NCBI GenBank assembly: GCA_017651565.1
Contig: JAGCCQ010000014.1
Location: 1 to 36,005 of the forward strand
Length of the DNA: 36,005 nt
Direction: 5' to 3'
Origin: Bacilli bacterium
GTDB taxonomy: Bacteria; Bacillota_I; Bacilli_A; RFN20; CAG-826
The notes beneath the pieces were generated by a model. That model had not been told where the DNA came from and made no database searches. It saw nothing but the letters and a program-made list of their open reading frames with translations. Positions 7,308 to 14,556 of this stretch are shown one piece after another; the first letter of the stretch is position 1, and each line of letters starts with the position of its first letter. A program made the translations under genes and the position numbers.

Positions 7308-7868
7308 TTAATTTGTTTGAGCTTCTACTTGTTCTTCTTTTTTCTCTTCTTTAGGGTCTTTTCTATGTCTAATTAGATAGATGATAGAAGAAGTGACAAC
7401 GAATGTTTCACATAGAATTCCGCCGATTGCAATTTCATCGCCCAAGACGTTATAAACAATCCACATTGGAGAAACTAAGAGTATCTGTATATATCGCAAT
7501 ACTTTTGGGTTGTCTTGGAAGAACATATAAGTATGAGCGATAGATGCAGCGAGTGTTAATAAAGCTAACATGCTGTCGAAATCAAATACAATTGTAATTA
7601 CTGTAACTGCAATATATAAAAGAACGAAGGAAACAAAGTGTGCTTTTCTCATAACAGTAGGGAAAAGCCATAAGTATAATGCTTTTAATACAGAAACAAC
7701 GTTACAAATGAATCCTCCGGTTTTGCCTAAAAGTAAATAGGAAATGCAAAATGCAGTTGCTCCTCCAAAGGAGAAAATATAAAAAAGCGCAGGCTTTTTA
7801 AATTGATATGAAATAGCGTATAAGATCATTGCCACGATTCCAAGAATCTGGCCTATAATTTCCATCAT
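7308..7868 (-). CDS. YgjV-family inner-membrane protein
   Basis: A 186-residue protein with six or so membrane segments and a charged lysine/glutamate tail. The N-terminus IIGQILGIVAMILYAISYQF, then FSFGGATAFCISYLLLGKTGG, is the pattern of the YgjV (Imp-YgjV) family, whose function is unknown. The gene begins 1 bp after the stop of the upstream acyltransferase gene, so the two are cotranscribed and translationally coupled. Two consecutive ATGs (7868 and 7865) could start it. A role linked to lipid metabolism can only be guessed from the operon. Confidence 0.65.
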   Translation of the reverse strand: MMEIIGQILGIVAMILYAISYQFKKPALFYIFSFGGATAFCISYLLLGKTGGFICNVVSVLKALYLWLFPTVMRKAHFVSFVLLYIAVTVITIVFDFDSMLALLTLAASIAHTYMFFQDNPKVLRYIQILLVSPMWIVYNVLGDEIAIGGILCETFVVTSSIIYLIRHRKDPKEEKKEEQVEAQTN

Positions 7869-7869
7869 A

Positions 7870-9183
7870 TTATTTCTTATCTATTCCTAACTCTAATCCT
7901 TCATAAAGGTAGGATTTCCATTCATAGTTTGGCCATGAATTAACATGGTATCTATGCATTTCTTCAACAACTAATAAAAGCTTTCCACAGATTTTTTCTT
8001 CTGGGTAGAATTCGTAATAATTTCCATCTACATATGTTCCAAAATATTTTGTACTTGTAGTGTAAATTAAAGTGTACAAAGTAGTGTATGATAATGCGAA
8101 TGAAAATGGTTGTCCGTCTTTAGTTCCGTTGAACGACATTCCTTTGTGATTAACAACAATATCACCTTCACCACATATTTCGGTTGTTTTTAAATTTTTA
8201 AGTGGTTCAAATTCAGGAAGTTTCCCTAATTTAACATGAACTTTAATTTCGTAGTCTGGATTATATCTTATTTCTTTAATGATAACTTGTCTTTCCCATT
8301 CGACCCATTTTGTAGGTGTGTCGAAAATTTGGCACTCTTTATCAAGTGGTGTCATATTGTATTTGTTATCAATAGTGAAACCGTTTCCGCATTCCTCACA
8401 AACGAATTTTCCATCTTTTCCAATAGTTTTAAACTCTTTACCACACTTTGGACATTTGTATAAAAAGTCTTCTAATCTTTCATAATATGTATCGATATTT
8501 TTATATTCGATTTGTTGTTCTTTTTCCCATTTATATTCATCGTGGTAAGTGACTTTATTCAATAACGCATCAATTTCTTCTGCAGTCATCTTTTCTATTT
8601 GTTCTTTAGAAAGCAACAAAGAAGTAGTGGCAAATGTCTTGCCAATTCTTTCTTTTGGACTAGTCCATGCTGTAGTTAAATGCTGACCTCTAAGCTCAAT
8701 AAAATAGACAGGTTTCTTAAACATCTTTATTAATCTACCTGTGCCAGCAATTATAGGGTGAGATTCGCCGTACATTGTCGCTATCCCTTCAGGAGCTATC
8801 GCGACAGACCCACCTTTTCTGAAAACATTCATTACTGCTTTAATTGATAATGGATCTTGTGTAAATTGCTTCTTAGGTAAGATTTTAGCGGCTTTAAAGT
8901 TTCCAGAAAGGTGGGAACGATAAAACTCGTTATATGCGCACATCATGTTATAGGACTTTGGATATACGCTTTGTAAAACGTATAAGTGGTCGAGTCTTGA
9001 TAAGTGATTAAAAACAATGAAACAAGATTCCTTTTCTTTTCTGATATCGTCCTTTCTTATAATAACTGGCTTATATTTTTTTAAGTGAACTGTAGCCATT
9101 ACTAGGTGATACAAAAAGTAGAAGAATTTCTTCATTGGTTTGTATTCTCTTTTTTCTATTGTTTTCGCGATTGTTTCTTTCAT
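7870..9183 (-). CDS. PlsC-type acyltransferase with C-terminal zinc ribbon
   Basis: A 437-residue protein. The N-terminal half carries acyltransferase motif I as NH60LSRLD65H (HX4D) and the PEG motif at 131-133 (VAIAPEGIATMYG), which are the catalytic and glycerophosphate-binding signatures of 1-acylglycerol-3-phosphate acyltransferases. A four-cysteine zinc ribbon follows (C244PKC247 and C262EEC265). The last 150 residues form an extra domain without a name I recognise, rich in aromatic residues. It is nearly twice the length of plain PlsC (about 240). No signal peptide; an amphipathic or single membrane helix near 20-33 may anchor it. First gene of an operon with the YgjV-like gene. Confidence 0.82.
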   Translation of the reverse strand: MKETIAKTIEKREYKPMKKFFYFLYHLVMATVHLKKYKPVIIRKDDIRKEKESCFIVFNHLSRLDHLYVLQSVYPKSYNMMCAYNEFYRSHLSGNFKAAKILPKKQFTQDPLSIKAVMNVFRKGGSVAIAPEGIATMYGESHPIIAGTGRLIKMFKKPVYFIELRGQHLTTAWTSPKERIGKTFATTSLLLSKEQIEKMTAEEIDALLNKVTYHDEYKWEKEQQIEYKNIDTYYERLEDFLYKCPKCGKEFKTIGKDGKFVCEECGNGFTIDNKYNMTPLDKECQIFDTPTKWVEWERQVIIKEIRYNPDYEIKVHVKLGKLPEFEPLKNLKTTEICGEGDIVVNHKGMSFNGTKDGQPFSFALSYTTLYTLIYTTSTKYFGTYVDGNYYEFYPEEKICGKLLLVVEEMHRYHVNSWPNYEWKSYLYEGLELGIDKK

Positions 9184-9258
9184 ACTCTTTCCCTAAACCG
9201 CAATATTTTAACATAAAGAGGAGAATTGATACGAAATATTATTAATTTGAAAGAATTT

Positions 9259-9280
9259 TGAAAATTTTTCGAAAATTTTT
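9259..9280 (+). other. Phased A/T tracts upstream of the pilus operon
   Basis: Two adjacent copies of GAAAATTTTT, about 11 bp apart, are in helical phase and predict intrinsic DNA curvature upstream of the operon promoter. Confidence 0.45.
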
Positions 9281-9299
9281 AATCTATATAATAGATTAA
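9279..9299. promoter_or_regulatory. Perfect 9-3-9 palindrome upstream of the pilus operon
   Basis: TTAATCTAT-ATA-ATAGATTAA. There is no T-run immediately after it and it lies in the 204-bp divergent gap, so an operator is more likely than a terminator. The cognate protein is unknown. Confidence 0.5.
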
Positions 9300-9328
9300 T
9301 CGTCATATTATCAAAAAATTTTTAACTT

Positions 9329-9377
9329 TTTTTGCAAATTTTATAAAAATGCCCCCTCTTATAGATAAGTAAGGAGG
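9329..9377 (+). promoter_or_regulatory. Pilus-operon leader element shared with the gene at 14557
   Basis: Order of blocks: TTTTTG, ATTTT, AAAAA, CCCCTC, TATA, TAAGTAAGGAGG. The same blocks with nearly the same spacing occur at 14504-14550. The shared part extends well beyond the ribosome binding site and does not resemble a normal -35/-10 pair, so it may be a promoter for an alternative sigma factor or an activator site. Confidence 0.6.
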
Positions 9378-9387
9378 AAATTTTTGA

Positions 9388-9726
9388 ATGAATGACGAAT
9401 TTAATCGAAATGCGTACCATTTGATGGAAATTAAGCTTTCTCAAATTGCGGCTAGGTATTTGCTTTGCAAATCTTGGCTACAAAAGAAAGAAGGCAAAGT
9501 TTCTAGCGGGGAAAAGGACACAGAAGTTCATTATGCGACGTATGTGGGGCGGGTAGAAGAGTCATATAGGGAATTAGAAGAAAATCAAAAGTTAATTGTT
9601 AATAACGATTTCTTTTATCAGAATTCTTATCCTTACTGGTGGGAATCCTATTTTTCTAAAAGTACCTACTATAGACTCAAGAAAGCAGCGATGAAAATCT
9701 TTTTAAGGAAATTTAAGGATGCATAA
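9388..9726 (+). CDS. Putative HTH regulator (sigma-region-4-like; possibly MG284/MPN403 family)
   Basis: A 112-residue soluble protein with a strong Shine-Dalgarno. The C-terminal part, YPYWWESYFSKSTYYRLKKA followed by AMKIFLRKF, reads as a helix-turn-helix recognition helix like those of sigma region 4 or ArpU-type regulators (S-x-S-T-Y-Y-R-x-K). The same WW...STYYR pattern is what I remember from the MG284/MPN403 proteins of Mollicutes; that family link is unverified. It has no catalytic motif. It is the first gene of the pilus operon and overlaps the next gene by 8 bp, so it may be the operon's own regulator. Confidence 0.5.
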   Translation: MNDEFNRNAYHLMEIKLSQIAARYLLCKSWLQKKEGKVSSGEKDTEVHYATYVGRVEESYRELEENQKLIVNNDFFYQNSYPYWWESYFSKSTYYRLKKAAMKIFLRKFKDA

Positions 9727-10690
9727 ATTACTTGCCACCTCTTTATTAGCGGTGGCTTTGATGAATAGCTCAGTGAATAATAGTGCTTCAGTAAAAATGG
9801 TTAGTACTGAAATGATTGGACCTTTCAAGGAGTTTGATAATGACACAACTATTAAGTTTTCTTATCGATTGGGTTCTACATTAAGCTCTATTCATGAAGA
9901 ATTATACTGTTATGATGCGACAACTGGTAAATCATATAGTAGGAGTAGTAAGGCTACTCATTCAGCAGGTACAGGTACAACTACGGTTCAGTTTCCTGTT
10001 TCGTTAAGTAAGTATTTTTCTTCTAACGGATTAAGATTTAGATTCACTATTTATAATGGCAGTACCGTCATATCAACTAGTGAAGTATCTATTTATCCAA
10101 TGGAACAAAAAACTATAAACGTAACTGGAGATAAGATCAAAAGTGTTGTCAGTAAGGATGTCGCTTTCAAAATTGATAATAACAAAATAGTAACTTATCA
10201 CGATGACTTTAACTTTATTGGATTTAAAGATTATATAGACGCAGACAATTACCATTCTTTAGATTTAAGAGGTAATACATTTTTGTACAACAATTCGAAT
10301 CTAAATTATAGTAGTGCATCCCTAGAAATCGCTGATTCAAATAAGGTGTTTAAGTATCTTAGTCATGACTCGAACGGAAGAGTACATATTAATCTTGCCG
10401 TGACAAATGACAATGAGAAAAAAGGACTTAAAGTTAGTGATACTTACTATGTAAATCCGATCACATTAGATATTGCTAATTATAAAATGCCAGATTCTAT
10501 TAAAAGTAATTCGTTTTACTTTCCTATTAATAAGAAAAAGGCATTTTTGGGAGCATCATTTAATATCACATTAGCCGATTGCGGCTTAAACAAATACAAT
10601 TTAAATTTTCCAATTACTTACGATATTTATAGGAATTTAGTAGGTAACTGTTACGACAGCGATTATTGCGTGAAGGGATCGGTAGAGTAG
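9719..10690 (+). CDS. Secreted protein of the Tad-like pilus operon
   Basis: A 323-residue protein with an N-terminal signal peptide (MHKLLATSLLAVALMNSS, possible cleavage near residue 24). The rest is hydrophilic and rich in serine, threonine, asparagine and tyrosine, as in exported beta-rich proteins. There are four cysteines (one at about residue 64, and three towards the C-terminus, including CYDSDYC), which could form disulfides. No sortase motif, lipobox or membrane anchor is seen. It overlaps the upstream regulator by 8 bp and is followed after 1 bp by a TadE-like gene. It may be a tip adhesin or pilus-associated substrate. No named family recognised. Confidence 0.65.
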   Translation: MHKLLATSLLAVALMNSSVNNSASVKMVSTEMIGPFKEFDNDTTIKFSYRLGSTLSSIHEELYCYDATTGKSYSRSSKATHSAGTGTTTVQFPVSLSKYFSSNGLRFRFTIYNGSTVISTSEVSIYPMEQKTINVTGDKIKSVVSKDVAFKIDNNKIVTYHDDFNFIGFKDYIDADNYHSLDLRGNTFLYNNSNLNYSSASLEIADSNKVFKYLSHDSNGRVHINLAVTNDNEKKGLKVSDTYYVNPITLDIANYKMPDSIKSNSFYFPINKKKAFLGASFNITLADCGLNKYNLNFPITYDIYRNLVGNCYDSDYCVKGSVE

Positions 10691-10691
10691 T

Positions 10692-11090
10692 TTGCTAATT
10701 CTATTGGTGGGTCTAGCTTTTCTAATCCTATCGTTCTCTTCTTACATATTAGCGTTTCAAATAAACGGAATTAATCGAGTCGTAATTTCTACGCCTGTGA
10801 CTATTTTTGAGACATCTATTTATCACAATGTTGATGAAGAAGAACCTAATGTTTTGATGTCAAAAAAATTAGTCACAGAGAAATTAGACAAATTCTATCA
10901 ACGTGAAATCTCTAAATTCACAGAGGATTTCACTTATGAGATTTATTTTTATAACAAAGAAAATGGTTCGATGTGTGTTGAAGATAACTGTAATGCAGTA
11001 GAAATCTCTTTTTCTGCATCACTTATGTACAACTATCAATACCATAGAATCATTCATTACGAGGTGTATAAGACAATCGATGAACCATAA
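10692..11090 (+). CDS. TadE-like minor pilin (TTG start)
   Basis: A 132-residue protein whose first 24 residues form a single hydrophobic helix (LILLVGLAFLILSFSSYILAF) with almost no cytoplasmic residues before it, followed by an extracytoplasmic domain with a CVEDNC cysteine pair. This topology fits the TadE/TadF pseudopilins of Tad systems. No ATG is available near the start, so the TTG at 10692 is used, with a GGTAGAG upstream. It overlaps the TadA-like gene by 11 bp, which indicates coupled translation. The assignment rests on topology and context, not on a sequence signature. Confidence 0.5.
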   Translation: MLILLVGLAFLILSFSSYILAFQINGINRVVISTPVTIFETSIYHNVDEEEPNVLMSKKLVTEKLDKFYQREISKFTEDFTYEIYFYNKENGSMCVEDNCNAVEISFSASLMYNYQYHRIIHYEVYKTIDEP

Positions 11091-12138
11091 ACAAGTTAGA
11101 GAATTTATTGAAAGTTCTTTTTTAGAACCAATTATCCATGAAAGCAGTGTCACGGACATCTCCTATAATGGAGATTCTATCTACCTTGTAGATAATAAGT
11201 TTGGAAGAAAGAAATCAGGCATTAAAATCTCGCTAGAAAAGGCAAGAGATTTCATTAGACAAATCGCAAATATGTGTGAAAAACAATTCTCATATCAAAA
11301 TCCTATATTGGATGTAAGTGTAGAAAAATATCGTATCAACGCTGTTCATCAGTCTATCTCAAAAAGGAACAATGATGACGTAATTACTTTTTCAATAAGA
11401 ATTGCGTCAGAACAGCCTCGAATTTATAAAGGCTGTAATTTCTTTGAAAAGGGTATTGAAGAACTACTTTCAATTCTCATTAAGTCAAGAGTGTCAATAG
11501 TTATAGGAGGGGTTACAGGCTCAGGTAAAACTGAGTTTCAAAAGTATCTAATATCCTGTATGAGCGAACATACAAGAGTCATTGTGATCGACAACATATT
11601 AGAACTTGATTCCCTTCCTAATGAGTTACCTTTGGACCTTAATGTCTGGCAATCAGATGAGAGGTCAAATAACTCTTCGATACAACAATTAGTTAAAAAT
11701 GCATTACGTAGCAACCCGGATTGGTTGATAGTGGCGGAATCTAGAGGCGAGGAAATGATTGACGTTTTAAACTCTTCATTAACTGGGCACCCCGTAATTA
11801 CGACTATACATAGTTACGACCTATCTGCAATGCCTATAAGGATGGCTAGAATGGCCCTCATGTCTAACGCCAAATTAGATTTTGAAGTTACTTTAACTGA
11901 TCTTGAGTACCATATGAAGTTTTATATTTATTTAAAAAAGACTGTCTTGAAAGACGGTTCAATAAATAGATGTATTTCGGATATTGGTTTTTTAAATAAC
12001 GGAAAAATGGAAACTATTTTCAAGTATGATAATGGAGTTCCTAAGTACGTTAAGTTGTCTAATAGTGCACAAAGCTATTTAGATTTATCGTGTGTTACAA
12101 AGGAATTTAAGAAGCTATTTCTAGGAGATAAAACATGA
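11080..12138 (+). CDS. tadA: TadA/CpaF-type pilus assembly ATPase
   Basis: A 352-residue secretion ATPase of the type II/IV (VirB11/CpaF) class. Walker A is GGVTGSGKT (143-151). An acidic Asp box follows (VIVIDNILELDS, D171). Walker B is WLIVAESRGEE (215-225), and a His box is TGHPVITTIHS (236-245). The N-terminal part (1-125) is the usual dimerisation domain, shorter than in canonical CpaF (about 450). It powers pilin assembly at the cytoplasmic face of the membrane with TadB and TadC. It lies in an operon with overlapping starts and stops. This is the most reliable member of the Tad assignment; ComGA is less likely because no ComG pilins occur nearby. Confidence 0.88.
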   Translation: MNHKQVREFIESSFLEPIIHESSVTDISYNGDSIYLVDNKFGRKKSGIKISLEKARDFIRQIANMCEKQFSYQNPILDVSVEKYRINAVHQSISKRNNDDVITFSIRIASEQPRIYKGCNFFEKGIEELLSILIKSRVSIVIGGVTGSGKTEFQKYLISCMSEHTRVIVIDNILELDSLPNELPLDLNVWQSDERSNNSSIQQLVKNALRSNPDWLIVAESRGEEMIDVLNSSLTGHPVITTIHSYDLSAMPIRMARMALMSNAKLDFEVTLTDLEYHMKFYIYLKKTVLKDGSINRCISDIGFLNNGKMETIFKYDNGVPKYVKLSNSAQSYLDLSCVTKEFKKLFLGDKT

Positions 12139-12827
12139 TTTTATTAATTGGTTTTATAATTGGCATAGCATTATCTTTAATCTGTTTTATCTCCACTCAA
12201 AACTTAATTTCTACTGCCTTAGTAGGCGTAGTGACTTTGATTTACTTTTTCGTGTACGTAAACAAAGTAATTAAAAGTAAAGATGAAAAAGTTAACAGGT
12301 TTCAAGACTGTTATCAATTCATCAACAATTTCCTTATCGCCCTTTCAATAAAGGGACACATTTCTGGAGCATTAGCCAGTGCTCTAGAATCTCAAAATGA
12401 AGAGACTAATGATTTAGTTAAATCGGTAGACTCTAATGATCCGATGGAAAAAGTGATTTATTTAAAAGACTATTTCAAGTTTGATATTTATTCACTTTTT
12501 GTAGATTTGATTAAGGTATTTAACGATGAAGGGGGAAATATAATTCAAATGAGTCGTTATTTACTAAATCAGATTAGGGAAGATGAAGAATACATTGTTA
12601 ACGCTGAAAGAATGAACAAAAAAGCATTAGTGGAGTTTGTTATTTTATGGAGCTTTGCTTTATGCATATTGGTTATTCTTAAATTTGCGTTGGATGATTT
12701 CTTCTCGCATATAGTTAAAAACATATTTTATCAAGTATCTATTGTTTGCATTCTTTTGTTCGCTCTGATGAGCGCACATATTGCAGTTAGAAAGATTACA
12801 AATATCAAAATTAAAGGTTGGAATTAA
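12135..12827 (+). CDS. tadB: TadB-like pilus membrane protein
   Basis: A 230-residue protein with two N-terminal membrane segments (about 3-20 and 26-43), a cytoplasmic region of 120 residues and two C-terminal membrane segments (about 165-186 and 197-217). This is the half-size GspF topology of TadB. The cytoplasmic part contains FQDCYQFINNFLIALSIKGH and a FNDEGGNI stretch typical of the T2SSF domain. It overlaps the TadA-like gene by 4 bp (ATGA) and touches the TadC-like gene (TAATG). It should form the membrane platform for the ATPase. Confidence 0.75.
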   Translation: MILLIGFIIGIALSLICFISTQNLISTALVGVVTLIYFFVYVNKVIKSKDEKVNRFQDCYQFINNFLIALSIKGHISGALASALESQNEETNDLVKSVDSNDPMEKVIYLKDYFKFDIYSLFVDLIKVFNDEGGNIIQMSRYLLNQIREDEEYIVNAERMNKKALVEFVILWSFALCILVILKFALDDFFSHIVKNIFYQVSIVCILLFALMSAHIAVRKITNIKIKGWN

Positions 12828-13498
12828 TGAAAAACAAACTAAAAAGTCAAATTGAATATTGTGGATTAAACTATAGTTCTGAAATGAGAAAACTCGTTCT
12901 CATTAACATAGTATCCATTATTACGGCATTAGTGTTCTTTTTCCTTACAAAACAAATAAACATTGTCGTTTCAGTTTCTCTTTTAGCGTTAGTTATTGAC
13001 TACCTTATAATTTCTAACTATTCGACAAAAGTTAAATTACTAGACGAAGAACGAGAAAATGAATTTGTTACGATTATTTCTTATTTTGAAATATTTATCT
13101 CAAATGGGAATAATGTCTATCAATCTTTTACAAAAACAATCTCTTATTGTAGTGATTGGATGAAAGACATTATGTCTAACCTACTTAAAGATATTGATGG
13201 AGACAAAACAATTCAACCTTTCATTAACTTTGCAAATAACTTCAAACTGAAAATTGTTACTAACATTATGCTTTCTATATACACAATGGTGGATCAGGGG
13301 GAATCTTTTGAGCAGATAAACCAATTTCAAATTCTTTTCGAACAACTTCAAAAATCTAAAAGAATAGAAAACTTAGAAAAGAAACAAAGAAGTTTATCTA
13401 TATTGGCTAGTTTGCCTTTAGTAGGCGCAGCAGGAATGACGATAACTCTAACTATATCGGTTATTCAAATCATAGGAGAATTAGTAAATGTCATATAA
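12827..13498 (+). CDS. tadC: TadC-like pilus membrane protein
   Basis: A 223-residue second GspF-like protein with the same topology as the gene before it: N-terminal membrane segments at about 24-60 (VLINIVSIITALVFFFLTKQ) and a C-terminal one near 190-215, and a cytoplasmic core with FVTIISYFEIFISNGNNVYQ. The frame opens upstream with a TTG at 12818, but the ATG at 12827 overlaps the previous stop (TAATG) and has AAAGG upstream, so it is preferred. It overlaps the next gene by 11 bp. Together with TadB it replaces a full-length GspF/PilC. Confidence 0.72.
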   Translation: MKNKLKSQIEYCGLNYSSEMRKLVLINIVSIITALVFFFLTKQINIVVSVSLLALVIDYLIISNYSTKVKLLDEERENEFVTIISYFEIFISNGNNVYQSFTKTISYCSDWMKDIMSNLLKDIDGDKTIQPFINFANNFKLKIVTNIMLSIYTMVDQGESFEQINQFQILFEQLQKSKRIENLEKKQRSLSILASLPLVGAAGMTITLTISVIQIIGELVNVI

Positions 13499-13826
13499 AT
13501 TATCGTTAATGTTATCGATGGTATTTGTGGTGTTGTTTAGTTTGTTTGCGGTTGATTTGATTGGGATTCAAAATACTTATTCATTGTTGGATAGTAAATC
13601 AATTAATATATCTTATTTTCTCGCAAGAAACGGTGACACTAGTAATGAAGCTCTTCTATATTTATCAAGAACCTATCATGTTAAGTTTAAGCTAATTTCT
13701 GGCAATAATCCTGCTTTTGGTGACGACATCATTTATACTATCTCAACAACATATAAGCCTATAGTTATGGGCACTTCTTTAAACATTACCATTCAAAGAA
13801 TGACAGTTGTTGGATATTTCAACTAA
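13488..13826 (+). CDS. TadE-like pseudopilin
   Basis: A 112-residue protein with one N-terminal membrane helix (LSLMLSMVFVVLFSLFAVDL) and an extracytoplasmic domain of 85 residues without cysteines. Topology and position match a second TadE/F-like minor pilin. The Shine-Dalgarno AGGAG lies inside the end of the TadC-like gene. It ends 13 bp before the small pilin gene. There is no family signature I can name; the call rests on topology and on the operon. Confidence 0.5.
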   Translation: MSYKLSLMLSMVFVVLFSLFAVDLIGIQNTYSLLDSKSINISYFLARNGDTSNEALLYLSRTYHVKFKLISGNNPAFGDDIIYTISTTYKPIVMGTSLNITIQRMTVVGYFN

Positions 13827-13839
13827 AAAGGAGATTTAT

Positions 13840-14007
13840 ATGTCTGAAATAAAAGGACAACTATTAGGAATTATCCTTGTTTTAGCTATATTTGGAATCG
13901 TAGGAGCGGCTTTAAAGAGTGCTTTTACAAATATGAAAGATACGGTAGTAGAGCAAGTTGAGAACGTTTCTACTAGTGTAGGAACAATGTTAACTTATAA
14001 TAGTTAA
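13840..14007 (+). CDS. Probable major pilin of the Tad-like system (Flp-size)
   Basis: A 55-residue protein, MSEIKGQLLGIILVLAIFGI then VGAALKSAFTNM and a short polar tail. One hydrophobic helix follows a short charged leader ending in KG, as in Flp pilins (50-65 residues) cut after a glycine. The usual glutamate five residues after the cut is absent, which is unusual. The frame is open upstream to 13807, but the ATG at 13840 has AAAGGAG at proper distance. It is the only gene in the operon with a clear gap and an independent strong ribosome binding site, as expected of the most abundant product. No prepilin peptidase is in the operon. Confidence 0.6.
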   Translation: MSEIKGQLLGIILVLAIFGIVGAALKSAFTNMKDTVVEQVENVSTSVGTMLTYNS

Positions 14008-14030
14008 GGTTCAATAATAACAAGGTAATT

Positions 14031-14063
14031 AGGGGGTAATCTAATAATGGTTATCTCCTTTTT
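14031..14063 (+). terminator. Terminator of the pilus operon
   Basis: AGGGGGTAATC and GGTTATCTCCT form an 11-bp stem with three G-U pairs and a 7-nt loop, followed by T5. Confidence 0.75.
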
Positions 14064-14142
14064 AAATATTTTTAATAATCTACTTGTTTTTAGATAATCA
14101 TTTTGTTAAACTTTTAAACGCACTTAGAAATAAGTCGTGTAG

Positions 14143-14182
14143 CGTCTGTTGATACGGGGCTAACCCAAATAGTTAACAGACG
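14143..14182 (+). repeat. Inverted repeat just upstream of tRNA-Asn
   Basis: CGTCTGTT (14143-14150) and AACAGACG (14175-14182) are perfect 8-bp arms around a 24-nt loop, ending 4 bp before tRNA-Asn. It could be a processing hairpin in the tRNA precursor or part of its promoter (TTGATA at 14149-14154 lies inside). No clear -10 was found. Confidence 0.45.
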
Positions 14183-14186
14183 ATAC

Positions 14187-14262
14187 GCCTACCTAGCTCA
14201 GCAGGTAGAGCTATCGGCTGTTAACCGATCGGTCGTAGGTTCGAGTCCTACGGTAGGCGCCA
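14187..14262 (+). tRNA. tRNA-Asn (GTT)
   Basis: Full cloverleaf: acceptor GCCTACC/GGTAGGC, D arm, anticodon loop CTGTTAA with anticodon GTT, T arm GTAGG-TTCGAGT-CCTAC, discriminator G and an encoded CCA. Confidence 0.97.
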
Positions 14263-14264
14263 TT

Positions 14265-14341
14265 GGCCATATGGAGAAGCGGCTTAACTCACCACCCTTT
14301 CACGGTGGCATTCATGGGTTCGAATCCCATTATGGTCACCA
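14265..14341 (+). tRNA. tRNA-Glu (TTC)
   Basis: Acceptor GGCCATA/TATGGTC (one G-U), anticodon arm CCACC-CTTTCAC-GGTGG with anticodon TTC, T arm ATGGG-TTCGAAT-CCCAT and an encoded CCA. It starts 2 nt after tRNA-Asn, so both come from one precursor. Confidence 0.96.
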
Positions 14342-14352
14342 ATTAACAAATT

Positions 14353-14377
14353 AAACCACCAGTTTGGTGGTTTTTTT
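14353..14377 (+). terminator. Terminator of the tRNA-Asn/Glu unit
   Basis: AAACCACC-AGTTT-GGTGGTTT, an 8-bp stem, followed by further T residues. Confidence 0.9.
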
Positions 14378-14380
14378 GTT

Positions 14381-14470
14381 GTGACCACAATGGGATATAG
14401 AACCTGAATGGTTAAGCTCGCTTATCAATATGGGCGCCTACCTAGGAGAACCTATGATCGATCGGTTAAC
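14381..14470 (-). repeat. Degraded inverted copy of the tRNA-Asn/tRNA-Glu pair
   Basis: The minus strand of this stretch realigns with plus-strand 14220-14340 over its whole length, in the same order: 3' half of tRNA-Asn, spacer remnant, then tRNA-Glu. About 82 of 90 positions match. Missing pieces are the Asn T-loop GAG, most of the spacer, the entire Glu anticodon arm (20 nt) and 2 nt of the T arm. Two of the substitutions would be G-U pairs in an RNA duplex. As a tRNA copy it is a pseudogene; as RNA it is antisense to the tRNA precursor. The intervening loop carries the terminator at 14353-14377. This explains most of the 550-bp gap between coding genes. Confidence 0.8.
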
Positions 14471-14503
14471 AAAAAAAATGGGAAAAATTCCCTAATTTAA
14501 TTA

Positions 14504-14550
14504 TTTTTGTCAGATTTTCGAAAAAACACCCCTCTATATAAGTAAGGAGG
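14504..14550 (+). promoter_or_regulatory. Leader element shared with the pilus operon
   Basis: Same block order as at 9329-9377 (TTTTTG, ATTTT, AAAAA, CCCCTC, TATA, TAAGTAAGGAGG), spanning 47 bp instead of 49. The ATG of the nuclease-like gene follows 6 nt after the AAGGAGG. Confidence 0.6.
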
Positions 14551-14556
14551 TTTGTT

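Noticed and set aside
9388..14007. Classical ComG competence operon
   Set aside because: Pilin sizes, two half-size GspF proteins and the CpaF-like ATPase fit Tad better; no ComGC-type pilin was recognised. A role in DNA uptake remains only a hypothesis.
14381..14470. A functional tRNA gene on the minus strand
   Set aside because: The copy lacks the whole Glu anticodon arm and the 5' half of tRNA-Asn, so neither can form a working cloverleaf.
14187..14470. tRNA attachment site of an integrated element
   Set aside because: The repeat is inverted, not direct, and no integrase, excisionase or phage gene is in the window.
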